From contig NZ_VCCH02000026.1 of the NCBI RefSeq assembly GCF_005938675.2, positions 27,723 through 91,722 on the forward strand: a stretch of DNA of 64,000 nt, given 5' to 3'. The position numbers and the translations under genes are program-made. Each line of letters opens with the position of its first letter. The first letter of the stretch is position 1. The notes beneath the pieces were generated by a model, which had not been told where the DNA came from, did no database searches, and worked only from the letters and a program-made list of their open reading frames with translations. The stretch comes from Mycobacterium sp. KBS0706 (GTDB lineage Bacteria > Pseudomonadota > Alphaproteobacteria > DSM-16000 > Inquilinaceae). Below are positions 8,314-17,412 of this stretch, in pieces.

Positions 8314-8934
8314 TCAGGCCTGGTGCTTGGCGCAGAAGCCCTCGGCGTCGAGCGTCCGGAAATCCTGCAGCGCCGCGCGCAGCCGGTCCTGCGGCCAGTC
8401 CCACCACGCCAGCGCCAGCAGCCGTGCTTCGACCGTCTCGGTCACCCGGCGGCGGATCGGCCGGGCCGGGCTGCCGGCGACGATGGTGTAGGCTGGTACG
8501 TCGTGGGTGACCACGGCGCCGGCGCCGATCACCGCCCCGGTGCCGACCGTGACCCCCGGCAGCACGATGGCGCCATGGCCGATCCAGACGTCATGACCGA
8601 TCGTCACCCGGTGGTCGCGGCGCCAGGCGAAGAACTCGGTGTCGTCGGTGTCGGCGAGGCCGTAGGCGGCGGAGCGATAGGTGAAGTGATGCTGCGTCGC
8701 CCGCCAGGTCGGGTGGTTCGGGGCGTTCAGCCGGGTATAGGCGGCGATCGAGCAGAACTTGCCGATTTGGACGCACCAGGCCATCGCCCCGTCCATCAGG
8801 TAGCTGTAGTCGCCGACGGTGACCTCGTTCAGCACCGCATGGGCGCCGATCTCGGTGTAGATGCCGAGCTGGCAGGCCGAGACTCGGGCGCTCGGGGCGA
8901 TCAGGGGTTCAGGCCCCAGGGTCTTGGTGCTCAT
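8314..8934 (-). CDS. Hexapeptide-repeat acetyltransferase of the phosphonate-metabolism type
   Basis: A 206-residue left-handed beta-helix acyltransferase of the xenobiotic acetyltransferase group. It closely follows the pattern of the phosphonate-operon hexapeptide family: LGPEPLI start, [32 protein letters not shown], the active-site loop, then hexapeptide turns [15 protein letters not shown] and the end LALAWWDWP. His in QHHF is the likely catalytic base. ATG 8934 (MSTKTLG) is chosen over 13 extra residues. No phn gene is seen in the window, so a phosphonate link rests on family resemblance. It heads a three-gene minus-strand operon and is divergent from a LysR gene. Confidence 0.8.
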   Translation of the reverse strand: MSTKTLGPEPLIAPSARVSACQLGIYTEIGAHAVLNEVTVGDYSYLMDGAMAWCVQIGKFCSIAAYTRLNAPNHPTWRATQHHFTYRSAAYGLADTDDTEFFAWRRDHRVTIGHDVWIGHGAIVLPGVTVGTGAVIGAGAVVTHDVPAYTIVAGSPARPIRRRVTETVEARLLALAWWDWPQDRLRAALQDFRTLDAEGFCAKHQA

Positions 8935-9037
8935 CGGATTCTCCGGGCGGGCATCATATAGAGGTCTAGACAAGTTCGATGACGATTCTGCTGCCGCCTA
9001 GCTTGTGCCGCGGGCGGTCTTCCCGTTGAGTGCGCGG

Positions 9038-9925
9038 ATGCCCGCGTCCTCCCATCTCGGCCTGCCGCCGCTCAACGCCCTCGTCGTGTTCGAGGCGGCG
9101 GCGCGGCTGGCCAATTTCTCCCGCGCCGGCGCCGAGCTCGGCCTGACCCAGAGCGCGGTCAGCCGCCAGATCCTGAAGCTCGAGGCCTTCATCGGCGGCA
9201 AGCTCTTCCAGCGCACCCCGTCCGGCGTCAGCCTGACCCCGCTGGGCGAGAGCTATGTCGCCGAGGTCCGGCGCATCCTCGGCGATCTGATGGCGGTGAC
9301 GCATGGCGTGCGCGGCTCGGCCGGGCCGCGCCAGGTGACGCTGGCCTGCTCGCATGGCATCGCCGATCTCTGGCTGATGCCGCGGTTGAAAGCGCTCGAC
9401 GCCGCGCTGCCGGGGATCGAGCTGCGGCTGCGCGTGACCGACGATGTCCAGCACCTGCGGCTGGACGAGTTCGATCTCGCCATCTTCTACCGGCGCGAGC
9501 GGCCGTCCGGCGTGGCGCTGCATGTGCTGGGCACCGAGGAGATCGTGCCGGTCGCGGCGCCCGGGCGGCCGGCACTGCAGGACGACCCGGCGCCGACCCT
9601 GCTGGCGATCGAGGATTCGCTGCGCGAATGGATGGACTGGCCGCACTGGTTCGGTGCCGCGGCGATGCCGATGCCGCCGCGGGCCCGGTTCTGGCGGCTC
9701 GGCTCCTATGCCCTGGCGGTGCAGGCTGCGTCGCAGGGGCTGGGCACGGCACTGGGCTGGACCTGGCTGCTGCGCGACCAGCTGGCCTCCGGCGCACTGG
9801 TGCCGGCGAATGGCTTCTACCTGCACTCGGAAGGCTCGTTCTACCTGATGCGGCCGCTGGACCGGCATGTCCGCCGGGTGGTGCGCCAGGCGATGGACTG
9901 GCTGGTCGCCAGCAATGCCAGCTAG
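9038..9925 (+). CDS. LysR-family transcriptional regulator, GcvA-like
   Basis: A 295-residue DNA-binding regulator. The N-terminal helix-turn-helix is clear (PPLNALVVFEAAARLANFSRA then LGLTQSAVSRQILKLE), with PLGESYV closing the domain; residues about 90-295 are the effector-binding domain. The QSAVSRQI pattern and the PPLNAL start are typical of GcvA-like LysR proteins. The ATG at 9038 is preferred over a GTG 11 codons earlier. It is divergent from the acetyltransferase gene (104 bp gap), a common arrangement in which the regulator controls the divergent operon. Its stop overlaps that of a convergent small membrane protein gene. Confidence 0.85.
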   Translation: MPASSHLGLPPLNALVVFEAAARLANFSRAGAELGLTQSAVSRQILKLEAFIGGKLFQRTPSGVSLTPLGESYVAEVRRILGDLMAVTHGVRGSAGPRQVTLACSHGIADLWLMPRLKALDAALPGIELRLRVTDDVQHLRLDEFDLAIFYRRERPSGVALHVLGTEEIVPVAAPGRPALQDDPAPTLLAIEDSLREWMDWPHWFGAAAMPMPPRARFWRLGSYALAVQAASQGLGTALGWTWLLRDQLASGALVPANGFYLHSEGSFYLMRPLDRHVRRVVRQAMDWLVASNAS

Positions 9926-10185
9926 GTGCTGGCTGTCGCCGGCCGCGAACGCATCCGCTGGGCCTTCACCAGGCCGACAATGGTGAACAGCATCCAGAAG
10001 GCCTGGGCCACGAAGGAGGCCAGGTTGAAGCTCCACAGCAGCGAATACATCACCAACACGCCGCCGACGATGTTCAGCAGGGCAGTGCGCCAGTCCGTGA
10101 TCGCGAGGATCTGCAACTGGGCCAGAGCATAGGCGTGCAGATAGGCCAGGACACCGACCAGGCCGACCACATCCGGCAGACTCAC
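9922..10185 (-). CDS. Small CBU_0592-like membrane protein
   Basis: An 87-residue protein made of three hydrophobic helices with the pattern VGLVGVLAYLHAYALAQ, LNIVGGVLVMYSLLW and FVAQAFWMLFTIVGL, matching the CBU_0592 membrane family of unknown function. It starts with GTG at 10185, 7 bases after GAGG. Downstream it overlaps the stop of the convergent LysR gene. Confidence 0.65.
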   Translation of the reverse strand: MSLPDVVGLVGVLAYLHAYALAQLQILAITDWRTALLNIVGGVLVMYSLLWSFNLASFVAQAFWMLFTIVGLVKAQRMRSRPATAST

Positions 10186-10389
10186 GATTCGACCTCGATC
10201 AACGAAGGCGCCTTGCATAGGGGCCGGCCGGGACAAGTGGCACCGAATCTTGCTCATGGGGTCATGTCCAAAAATCATGTCCGACTTATTGCCATCATCC
10301 ACTAGGGTCCGGCCGCTCAAGGCAGCGCGACGCAACGGCTGCCGCCCGGGCGCCACAGAGCGCCACCCACCCGACAACAGGGATCGGTC

Positions 10390-11955
10390 ATGACACGCAG
10401 GGACTTCCCGCAACTCGAAACCACGCGCCGCGGCCTGCTGCTGGGCGCCGCCGGCCTCGGCCTCGCGACGGCTGCATCGGGCGGATTCGGCCGCGCCTTC
10501 GCCCTGGACACGCCGCGCAAGGGCGGCGTGCTGAAGCTGGGCATGGGCGGCGGCAGCACGACCGATACGCTCGACCCGCGGGTGATGACCGACTGGGTGC
10601 CGCTCAATCAGGCCTTCATGCTGATGAACGGCCTGGTCGAGATCGACCGCGACAACCAGGCGGTGCCGGAGCTGCTGGAGAGTTGGGAGGCCAAACCGGG
10701 CGCGGCGGAATGGGTGTTCAATCTCCGGCAGGGCGTGACCTTCCACAACGGCAAGGCGCTGACGGTCGAGGACGTGATCTACTCGATCAACCTGCATCGC
10801 GGCGAAAGCACCTCCGCCGCCCGTGCCATCGCCGAGCAGATCAAGGACGTCCGCAAGCTCTCCGACAGCCAGATCGCGATCGAGCTGACCGGCGGCAACG
10901 CCGACCTGCCGTATCTCCTGTCCGACTACCATTTCCTGGTGGTGCCGGAGGGCTTCACCGACTGGTCGAAGCCAGTCGGCACCGGCCCCTTCGTCTATGA
11001 GAGCTACGAGCCCGGCGTGCGCTCGCGCTTCACCCGAAACCCGAGCTACTGGAAGCCGGGCTGCGCCAATGTCGACGCGGTCGAGGTCATCGTCATCAAC
11101 GACGTCGCCGCGCGCACCAACGCGCTGATGTCGGGCCAGGTCCACGCCATCAACCGGCTCGACTTCAAGACGGTCGACCTCTTGAAGCGCAACCCGAAGC
11201 TGCAGATCGTGCAGTCGGCCGGCGGCCAGCACTTCACCTTCCTGATGGACTGCACCAAGCCGCCATTCGTGGACAACAATGTCCGCCTCGCCATCAAATA
11301 TGCGATCGACCGTGAGCAGCTGCTGAAGGTGGCGCTGCGCGGCTACGGCCAGCTCGGCAACGACCATCCGATCCCGCGCACCGACCGCTTCTTCAACAGC
11401 GAGCTGCCGCAGCACGCCTATGATCCCGACAAGGCCAAGCACTATCTGCAGCAGGCCGGTATGAGCGACCTGAAGGTCGAGCTGTCGGCCTCCGACGCCG
11501 CTTTCGGGGGCGCGGTCGACGCCGCCGCGATCTTCCGCACCGCCGCGACCAAGGCCGGGATCGACGTCTCGATCAAGCGCGAATCCCCGGACGGGTACTG
11601 GGACAAGGTGTGGATGCAGGCACCGTTCAGCATGGGCTATTGGGGCGGCCGCCCGACCGCGGACCAGATGCTGTCCATCGCCTATGCCTCCGACGCCAAA
11701 TGGAACGACACCCATTGGAAGAACCAGCAATTCGACAGGCTGCTGCTGGAGGCACGCGGGCTGCTCGACGACGCCAAGCGCAAAGAGATCTACTGGACGC
11801 TGCAGGAGATGATCTCGGATCTGGGCGGCGCCATGATCCCGATGTTCGGCGATTATCTCGACGGCGTGTCGACCCAGGTGCAGGGCGTGATGCCGCATCC
11901 GATGTTCAACTTCATGGGCGGGCGGCTGGCGGAGCGCGTCTGGCTGGCGGCCTGA
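10390..11955 (+). CDS. Peptide-type ABC transporter substrate-binding protein (SBP family 5)
   Basis: A 521-residue periplasmic binding protein for peptides or related solutes. A twin-arginine signal (TRRGLLLGAAGLG, residues 14-26) ends near AFA-LDTP. The family 5 signature region follows: LDPRVMTDW, then LVEIDRDNQAVPELLESWEA, WVFNLRQGVTFHNGKALTVEDVIYSI. Length is normal. The permease ATG overlaps this gene's stop, so it heads a transport operon of four genes plus a hydrolase. The 204-bp upstream gap contains no recognised site. Ligand is unknown; the terminal hydrolase suggests a peptide or ester. Confidence 0.9.
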   Translation: MTRRDFPQLETTRRGLLLGAAGLGLATAASGGFGRAFALDTPRKGGVLKLGMGGGSTTDTLDPRVMTDWVPLNQAFMLMNGLVEIDRDNQAVPELLESWEAKPGAAEWVFNLRQGVTFHNGKALTVEDVIYSINLHRGESTSAARAIAEQIKDVRKLSDSQIAIELTGGNADLPYLLSDYHFLVVPEGFTDWSKPVGTGPFVYESYEPGVRSRFTRNPSYWKPGCANVDAVEVIVINDVAARTNALMSGQVHAINRLDFKTVDLLKRNPKLQIVQSAGGQHFTFLMDCTKPPFVDNNVRLAIKYAIDREQLLKVALRGYGQLGNDHPIPRTDRFFNSELPQHAYDPDKAKHYLQQAGMSDLKVELSASDAAFGGAVDAAAIFRTAATKAGIDVSIKRESPDGYWDKVWMQAPFSMGYWGGRPTADQMLSIAYASDAKWNDTHWKNQQFDRLLLEARGLLDDAKRKEIYWTLQEMISDLGGAMIPMFGDYLDGVSTQVQGVMPHPMFNFMGGRLAERVWLAA

Positions 11956-12902
11956 TGACATCGCTGATCCTCAGACGGATCGCACTCGGACTCTTCACCC
12001 TGTGGCTGGTGTCGGTGCTGGTCTTCGCCGGCACCCAGCTGCTGCCCGGCGACGTCGCCTCGGCCATCCTCGGCCAGTCGGCGACGCCGGAGGCGCTGGC
12101 CGCGCTGCGCCGCGACCTCGGGCTCGAAGTGCCGGCGCTGCTCCGCTACGGCCAGTGGCTGTGGGGCTTCGTCCAGGGCGATCTAGGCCGGTCGCTGGCC
12201 AACCAGCAGCCGGTGGCCGAGCTGCTGTGGCCGCGCTTCTGGAACACCATGTTCCTGGCCGCCTATGCCGCGGTGATCGGCGTGCCACTGGCGGTGGGTC
12301 TCGGCATCCTCACCGCGGTCCGCGGCGGCGGGGTGTTCGACCGGCTGGTGAATATCCTGGCGCTCGGCACCGTGTCGCTGCCGGAATACTTCCTCGGCCT
12401 GGTGCTGATTCTGGTCCTGGCGGTGCAGAACCCGGTCTTCCCCAGCCTGGCCGACGTCTATCCCGGCATGGGCTTCGCCGAGCGGCTGGACGCGACGACG
12501 CTGCCGATGCTGACCCTGCTGCTGGTCACCGTCGCCCAGATCATGCGCATGACCCGGACGGCGGTGCTGGCGGTGATGGATTCCGCCTATGTCGAGACCG
12601 CCTATCTGAAGGGCCTGCGGACCGGCCGGGTGGTGCTGCGCCACGCCCTGCCGAACGCGGCGGCGCCGGTGGTCAACGTCGTCGCCTTCAACATCGCCTA
12701 TCTGATCACCGGCGTGGTGCTGGTCGAGGCGGTGTTCAACTACAACGGACTCGGCCGGTTCATGGTCGACGCCGTGGCCAAGCGCGACCTGCCGATGGTG
12801 CAGGCCTGCGCCATGGTGTTCGGTGCCGCCTACGTCATCCTGAACATGATCGCCGACATCGCCGCCATCGCGCTCAATCCGCGCCTGCGGCATCCCCGGT
12901 AG
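11955..12902 (+). CDS. ABC transporter permease, DppB type
   Basis: A 315-residue inner-membrane permease with six predicted helices. The N-terminus shows the DppB/OppB pattern (RRIALGLFTLWLVSVLVF, then LLPGD) and the coupling region reads DSAYVETAYLKGLRTGRVVLRHALPNA, the EAA loop. The start overlaps the binding-protein stop by one base (TGATG). It should pair with the next permease to form the translocation pore. Confidence 0.9.
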   Translation: MTSLILRRIALGLFTLWLVSVLVFAGTQLLPGDVASAILGQSATPEALAALRRDLGLEVPALLRYGQWLWGFVQGDLGRSLANQQPVAELLWPRFWNTMFLAAYAAVIGVPLAVGLGILTAVRGGGVFDRLVNILALGTVSLPEYFLGLVLILVLAVQNPVFPSLADVYPGMGFAERLDATTLPMLTLLLVTVAQIMRMTRTAVLAVMDSAYVETAYLKGLRTGRVVLRHALPNAAAPVVNVVAFNIAYLITGVVLVEAVFNYNGLGRFMVDAVAKRDLPMVQACAMVFGAAYVILNMIADIAAIALNPRLRHPR

Positions 12903-12906
12903 ACCC

Positions 12907-13722
12907 ATGAGACGCATCCCGCTCACGGCCTGGATCGGCCTGGCAATCATCACCCTCAACCTCGCCGCGCTGCTGTTCGGGCCGCTGCTGGCCCCGTTCG
13001 GCGAGGAGGACATCATCGGCGGCCCGTTCGACCCCGCCACGGCGCTGAACTGGTTCGGCCTGGACCAGAACGGCCGCGACATGCTCTCGCGCCTGCTCTT
13101 CGGCGCGCAGATGTCGATCGGCGTGTCGCTGGCCGCCTCGCTGCTGTCCTTCACCGTCGGCCTGCCGCTCGGCTTCCTCGCCGCGCTGCGCGGCGGCTGG
13201 GTCGACACCGTGCTGTCGCGGCTGGTCGACACCATCATGTGCGTGCCGGTGCTGATCTCGGCCCTGGTGGTGCTGCAGGCGCTCGGCTCCTCGCTGCCGG
13301 TGCTGATCGTGACCATCGCGCTGCTCGACTCGACCCGCGTCTTCCGCCTGGCCCGGATCCTGGGGCAGGGGATCAACGTGATGGAATATGCCGAGGCGGC
13401 GCGGCTGCGCGGCGAGGGCGCCTGGTGGCTGATCCGCAAGGAGATCCTGCCGAACGCCGCGGCGCCGCTGATCGCCGAATTCGGCATGCGCTTCTGCTTC
13501 ACCTTCCTGTTCGTCGCCGGCCTGTCCTTCCTCGGCCTCGGCATCCAGCCGCCCTATGCCGATTGGGGCGGCATGGTGAAGGACAACCAGCAGGGCATCC
13601 TCTACGGCCTCTACGCGCCGCTGTACCCGGCCGCGGCCATCGCGCTGCTGACCATCGGCGTCAACCTGGTGGTCGACTGGCTGCTGGCCGGCCGCACCCG
13701 GCCGCAGGGAGAGGGGCGATGA
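12907..13722 (+). CDS. ABC transporter permease, DppC type
   Basis: A 271-residue partner permease. The N-terminal helix is followed by a periplasmic segment with WFGLDQNGRDMLSRLLFGA, the typical DppC signature, and the EAA loop YAEAARLRGEGAWWLIRKEILPN near residues 160-182. It starts 4 bp after the first permease and overlaps the ATPase gene by 4 bp (ATGA), so translation is probably coupled. Confidence 0.9.
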   Translation: MRRIPLTAWIGLAIITLNLAALLFGPLLAPFGEEDIIGGPFDPATALNWFGLDQNGRDMLSRLLFGAQMSIGVSLAASLLSFTVGLPLGFLAALRGGWVDTVLSRLVDTIMCVPVLISALVVLQALGSSLPVLIVTIALLDSTRVFRLARILGQGINVMEYAEAARLRGEGAWWLIRKEILPNAAAPLIAEFGMRFCFTFLFVAGLSFLGLGIQPPYADWGGMVKDNQQGILYGLYAPLYPAAAIALLTIGVNLVVDWLLAGRTRPQGEGR

Positions 13723-15320
13723 GCGACATCCTCACCATCCGCGGCCTCAGGGTCGAGGCGCCGAACGGTGCCGTCCTGGTGCAGGGCATCGACCTCGACC
13801 TGAGGAAGGGCGAGGTGCTGGGCCTGATCGGCGAATCCGGCGCCGGCAAATCGACCATCGGCCTGGCCGCGATGGGCTGGGGCCGCGGCGGCTGCCGCAT
13901 CGCCGGCGGCACCGTGGCGATCGACGACCAGACGGTGACCGGAGAGAGCTCGGCCGCCCGCGCCAAGCTGCGCGGCGCCCGGATCGCCTATGTGGCGCAG
14001 AGCGCGGCGGCCGCCTTCAACCCAGCGCTGACCATCGGCCGCCAGGTGCTGGAGGGGCCGAAGCATCACCGGACGATGGCCAAGGCCGAGGCGCACGCCT
14101 GGATGCTGGAGCTGTTCCGGGCGCTCGACCTGCCGGACCCCGAGCGCTTCGGCGACCGCTACCCGCACCAGGTCTCGGGCGGACAGCTGCAGCGCGCCAT
14201 GGTCGCCATGGCGATGTCCTGCCGGCCCGACATCCTGGTGCTGGACGAGCCGACCACGGCGCTGGACGTCACCACCCAGATCGAGGTGCTGGCCCTGCTG
14301 CGCCGGCTGATCCAGCGCTATGGCACGGCGGCGCTCTACATCAGCCACGACCTCGCCGTGGTGGCGCAGATCGCCGACCGGATCCAGGTGCTGCGCCACG
14401 GCAAGCCGGTGGAGCTCGGCCCCACCGAGCAGGTGCTGGCGGCGCCGCGCGAGGACTACACCCGTCGCCTGGTTGGCGAGCGCCAGGCCAGCCTGGCCGG
14501 CGAGCCGCGCCGGCATGAGGGCGGCGCCGAGCTGCTGACCGTCGACGGCATCTCCGCCGCCTACCACAAGGTGCCGGTGCTGGCCGATGTCTCGCTGTCG
14601 CTGCGCCGGGGCGAGACCCTGGCGGTGGTCGGCGAATCCGGCTCCGGCAAATCGACCCTGGCGCGGGTGATCACCGGCCTGCTGCCGCCGACCGCCGGGT
14701 CGGTACGGCTGGACGGGCAGGCCTTGCCGTCCTCCTACACCGCCCGCAAGCGGGACCTGCTGCGCCGGATCCAGCTGGTCTACCAGCTGCCGGATGTGGC
14801 GCTGAACCCGCGCCAGACGGTGGGCGAGGCGATCGGCCGGCCGCTGGGCTTCTATTTCGGCCTCAAGGGCCGCGAGCAGACCCAGGAGGTGGCGCATCTG
14901 CTCGGCCTGATCGGCCTCGACCCGGATTTCGCCGGCCGGCTGCCCGGCGCGCTGTCGGGCGGGCAGAAGCAGCGCGTCTGCATCGCCCGGGCGCTCGCGG
15001 CCAAGCCCGACCTGATGATCTGCGATGAGGTGACCTCGGCGCTCGACCCGCTGGTGGCGGAGGAGATCCTGCGCCTGCTGCGCCGGCTGCAGGACGAGCT
15101 GGGCGTCGCCTATCTGTTCATCACGCATGACCTCGGCGTCGTCCGCCGCTTGGCCGACCGCACCGCGGTGATGCAGCGCGGCCGGGTGGTGGAGCAGGGG
15201 CCGACGCCGGATATCTTCACGCCGCCCTTCCACGACTACACCGGCCGCTTGCTGGCCTCCGTCCCCGAGCTGCGCCGCGACTGGCTGGACCAGGTCCTCG
15301 CCGCACGCGCCACCGCCTGA
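13719..15320 (+). CDS. Peptide-type ABC transporter, fused double ATPase (DppD-DppF type)
   Basis: A 533-residue protein with two complete ABC domains. Domain 1 (about 1-260): Walker A GESGAGKST, signature SGGQLQRAMV, Walker B ILVLDEPTTALD. Domain 2 (about 265-533): Walker A GESGSGKST, signature LSGGQKQRVCIARAL and Walker B LMICDEVTSALD. In many importers these are two separate proteins; the fusion resembles YejF and GsiA. The Q-loop region of domain 2 (IQLVYQLPDVALNPRQTV) is typical for oligopeptide ATPases. With the binding protein and two permeases this completes one importer. Confidence 0.9.
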   Translation: MSDILTIRGLRVEAPNGAVLVQGIDLDLRKGEVLGLIGESGAGKSTIGLAAMGWGRGGCRIAGGTVAIDDQTVTGESSAARAKLRGARIAYVAQSAAAAFNPALTIGRQVLEGPKHHRTMAKAEAHAWMLELFRALDLPDPERFGDRYPHQVSGGQLQRAMVAMAMSCRPDILVLDEPTTALDVTTQIEVLALLRRLIQRYGTAALYISHDLAVVAQIADRIQVLRHGKPVELGPTEQVLAAPREDYTRRLVGERQASLAGEPRRHEGGAELLTVDGISAAYHKVPVLADVSLSLRRGETLAVVGESGSGKSTLARVITGLLPPTAGSVRLDGQALPSSYTARKRDLLRRIQLVYQLPDVALNPRQTVGEAIGRPLGFYFGLKGREQTQEVAHLLGLIGLDPDFAGRLPGALSGGQKQRVCIARALAAKPDLMICDEVTSALDPLVAEEILRLLRRLQDELGVAYLFITHDLGVVRRLADRTAVMQRGRVVEQGPTPDIFTPPFHDYTGRLLASVPELRRDWLDQVLAARATA

Positions 15321-15343
15321 CTGCCTTCATGGGAGACCCCGAC

Positions 15344-17344
15344 ATGCCGATCCGCGTCGAGGAGAGCATCTGGATCCCTCTGGCCGACGGCACCCGCCTG
15401 GCCGCCCGGCTGTGGCTGCCGGAGGGGGCGGAGGCGGCGCCCGCGCCCGCCGTGCTGGAATACATCCCCTACCGCAAGCGCGACGGCACCCGCGGCCGCG
15501 ACGAGCCGATGCATGGCTGGTTCGCCGGCCAGGGCTATGCCGCCATCCGCGTCGACATGCGCGGCACCGGCGAGTCCGACGGCCATATGGCCGACGAGTA
15601 CCTGAAGCAGGAGCAGGACGACGCGCTGGAGGTGATCGCCTGGATCGCCGCGCAGCCCTGGTGCACCGGCGCGGTCGGCATGATGGGCAAGTCCTGGGGT
15701 GGCTTCAATTCGCTGCAGGTGGCGGCGCGCCGGCCGCCGGCGCTGAAGGCGATCATCACTGTCTATTCGACCGATCACCGCTATTCGGACGACATCCACT
15801 ACCAGGGCGGCTGCCTGCTCAACGACAATCTGTGGTGGGGTGCCATCATGCTGGCCTACCAGGCCCGGCCGGCCGACCCGGCGATCGTCGGCGAGGGCTG
15901 GCGCCGGCAGTGGCTCGAACGGCTGGAGCGGATGCCCTTCTTCCCGGCCCTGTGGCTGCGGCACCAGCGTTATGACGAATACTGGAAGCACGGCTCGGTG
16001 TGCGAGGACTGGTCGGCGATCCAATGCCCGGTCCTGGCCGTCGGTGGCTGGGCCGACAGCTACACCAACGCGGTGCCGCGCCTGCTGGCCGGGCTGAAGG
16101 TGCCGCGCCGCGGCATCATCGGGCCCTGGGGCCATGTCTATCCGCAGGACGGCGCGCCGGGCCCGGCGATCGGCTTCCTGCAGGAGGCGCTGCGCTGGTG
16201 GGACCAGTGGCTGAAGGGCCATGACACCGGGGTGATGGCGGAGCCGATGCTGCGCGCCTTCGTCGAGGACTGGAACGCCCCCGTTGGCTCCCGCGCCGAG
16301 ACCAAAGGCTGTTGGGTCGGCGAGGCGGAATGGCCCAGCCCGGCGATCGGGCCGCGGCGCTGGGCCCTGAACGCGCCGGGCGCGCTGGCCGATACGGCCG
16401 GTGCTGAGAGCGACATCCTCGTCCGCTCGCCGCTCAGCCACGGCAAGGCGGCCGGCGAATGGATGGCCACCGGCTGCCCCGGCGAGCTGCCGGTCGACCA
16501 GCGCCTCGATGACGGCGCGGCGCAGCTGTTCGACACTATGCCACTCAACGAGGCGGTCGAGATCCTGGGTGCGCCGGAGCTTCTGCTCGACCTCGCCTCG
16601 GACGCGCCGGTGGCGCAGTTGGCGGTGCGGCTGTGCGACGTGGCGCCGGACGGGCGCTCGGCCCGGGTCAGCTACGGCGTGCTGAACCTGACCCATCGCG
16701 ACGGGCATGAGGCGCCGGTGCCGCTGGAGCCCGGCAAGCGCTACCAGGTGCGGGTGAAGCTGAACGATTGCGGTCACCGCTTCCCGGCGGGGCACCGCAT
16801 CCGCATCGCCATCGCCACCGGCTACTGGCCGACCGTCTGGCCGGCCCCGTATGCCGCCACCCTGACCCTGCGGGCGGGCACCAGCCATCTCGACCTGCCG
16901 GTTCGGCAAGGCGGGGCAGGGGATGTGGTCTTCGAGCCGCCGGTCCGCGGCCCGGCCGCGCCAGCCACACAGCTGTCGCCCGGAACGATCCGGCGGTACT
17001 CGAAGCAGGACCATATCAGCGGCGAGACCACCTATGTCACCGAGGGTATCGGCGGGGTGTTCGGCGAAGGCATCCTGCGCTTCGACGAGATCGACACCAC
17101 CCTGGCCCACAGCCTGAAGCGCGAGCTGACGATCCGCGATGACGACCCGTTGTCGGCCCGCTATGTCCTGACCCAGTCCTACGAGATGGGCCGCGAGGGC
17201 TGGCGCATCCTGATCGAGAGCCGCTCGGTGCTGACCGCCGATCTCGACCGCTGGCACCTGACCACCGAGCTGACGGCGAAGGAGAATGGGCAGGTGGTGA
17301 CCGAACGGTCCTGGACCGAGGACATCCCGCGCGACCTGGTCTAG
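15344..17344 (+). CDS. CocE/NonD-family serine hydrolase (X-Pro dipeptidyl-peptidase-like)
   Basis: A 666-residue alpha/beta hydrolase. Residues about 1-300 form the catalytic domain with nucleophile motif GKSWGGFNS (Ser after GK); the oxyanion strand and DMRGTGES are typical of family S15/CocE. The next part matches the galactose-binding-like C-terminal domain with VSYGVLNLTHRDGHE and HRFPAGHRIRIAI. A further 130 residues (YSKQDHISGETTYVTEG onward) extend past that domain. It has no signal peptide, so it acts in the cytoplasm. ATG 15344 follows GGGAG at a good distance. Located 23 bp after the importer operon, it probably cleaves the imported solute (inference). Confidence 0.85.
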   Translation: MPIRVEESIWIPLADGTRLAARLWLPEGAEAAPAPAVLEYIPYRKRDGTRGRDEPMHGWFAGQGYAAIRVDMRGTGESDGHMADEYLKQEQDDALEVIAWIAAQPWCTGAVGMMGKSWGGFNSLQVAARRPPALKAIITVYSTDHRYSDDIHYQGGCLLNDNLWWGAIMLAYQARPADPAIVGEGWRRQWLERLERMPFFPALWLRHQRYDEYWKHGSVCEDWSAIQCPVLAVGGWADSYTNAVPRLLAGLKVPRRGIIGPWGHVYPQDGAPGPAIGFLQEALRWWDQWLKGHDTGVMAEPMLRAFVEDWNAPVGSRAETKGCWVGEAEWPSPAIGPRRWALNAPGALADTAGAESDILVRSPLSHGKAAGEWMATGCPGELPVDQRLDDGAAQLFDTMPLNEAVEILGAPELLLDLASDAPVAQLAVRLCDVAPDGRSARVSYGVLNLTHRDGHEAPVPLEPGKRYQVRVKLNDCGHRFPAGHRIRIAIATGYWPTVWPAPYAATLTLRAGTSHLDLPVRQGGAGDVVFEPPVRGPAAPATQLSPGTIRRYSKQDHISGETTYVTEGIGGVFGEGILRFDEIDTTLAHSLKRELTIRDDDPLSARYVLTQSYEMGREGWRILIESRSVLTADLDRWHLTTELTAKENGQVVTERSWTEDIPRDLV

Positions 17345-17412
17345 GCGCAGACCGATTTACCCATGATGGAGAGGCGCTAGAGTTGTCTGCCTGAAGCCAG
17401 CGGATTCCACGG

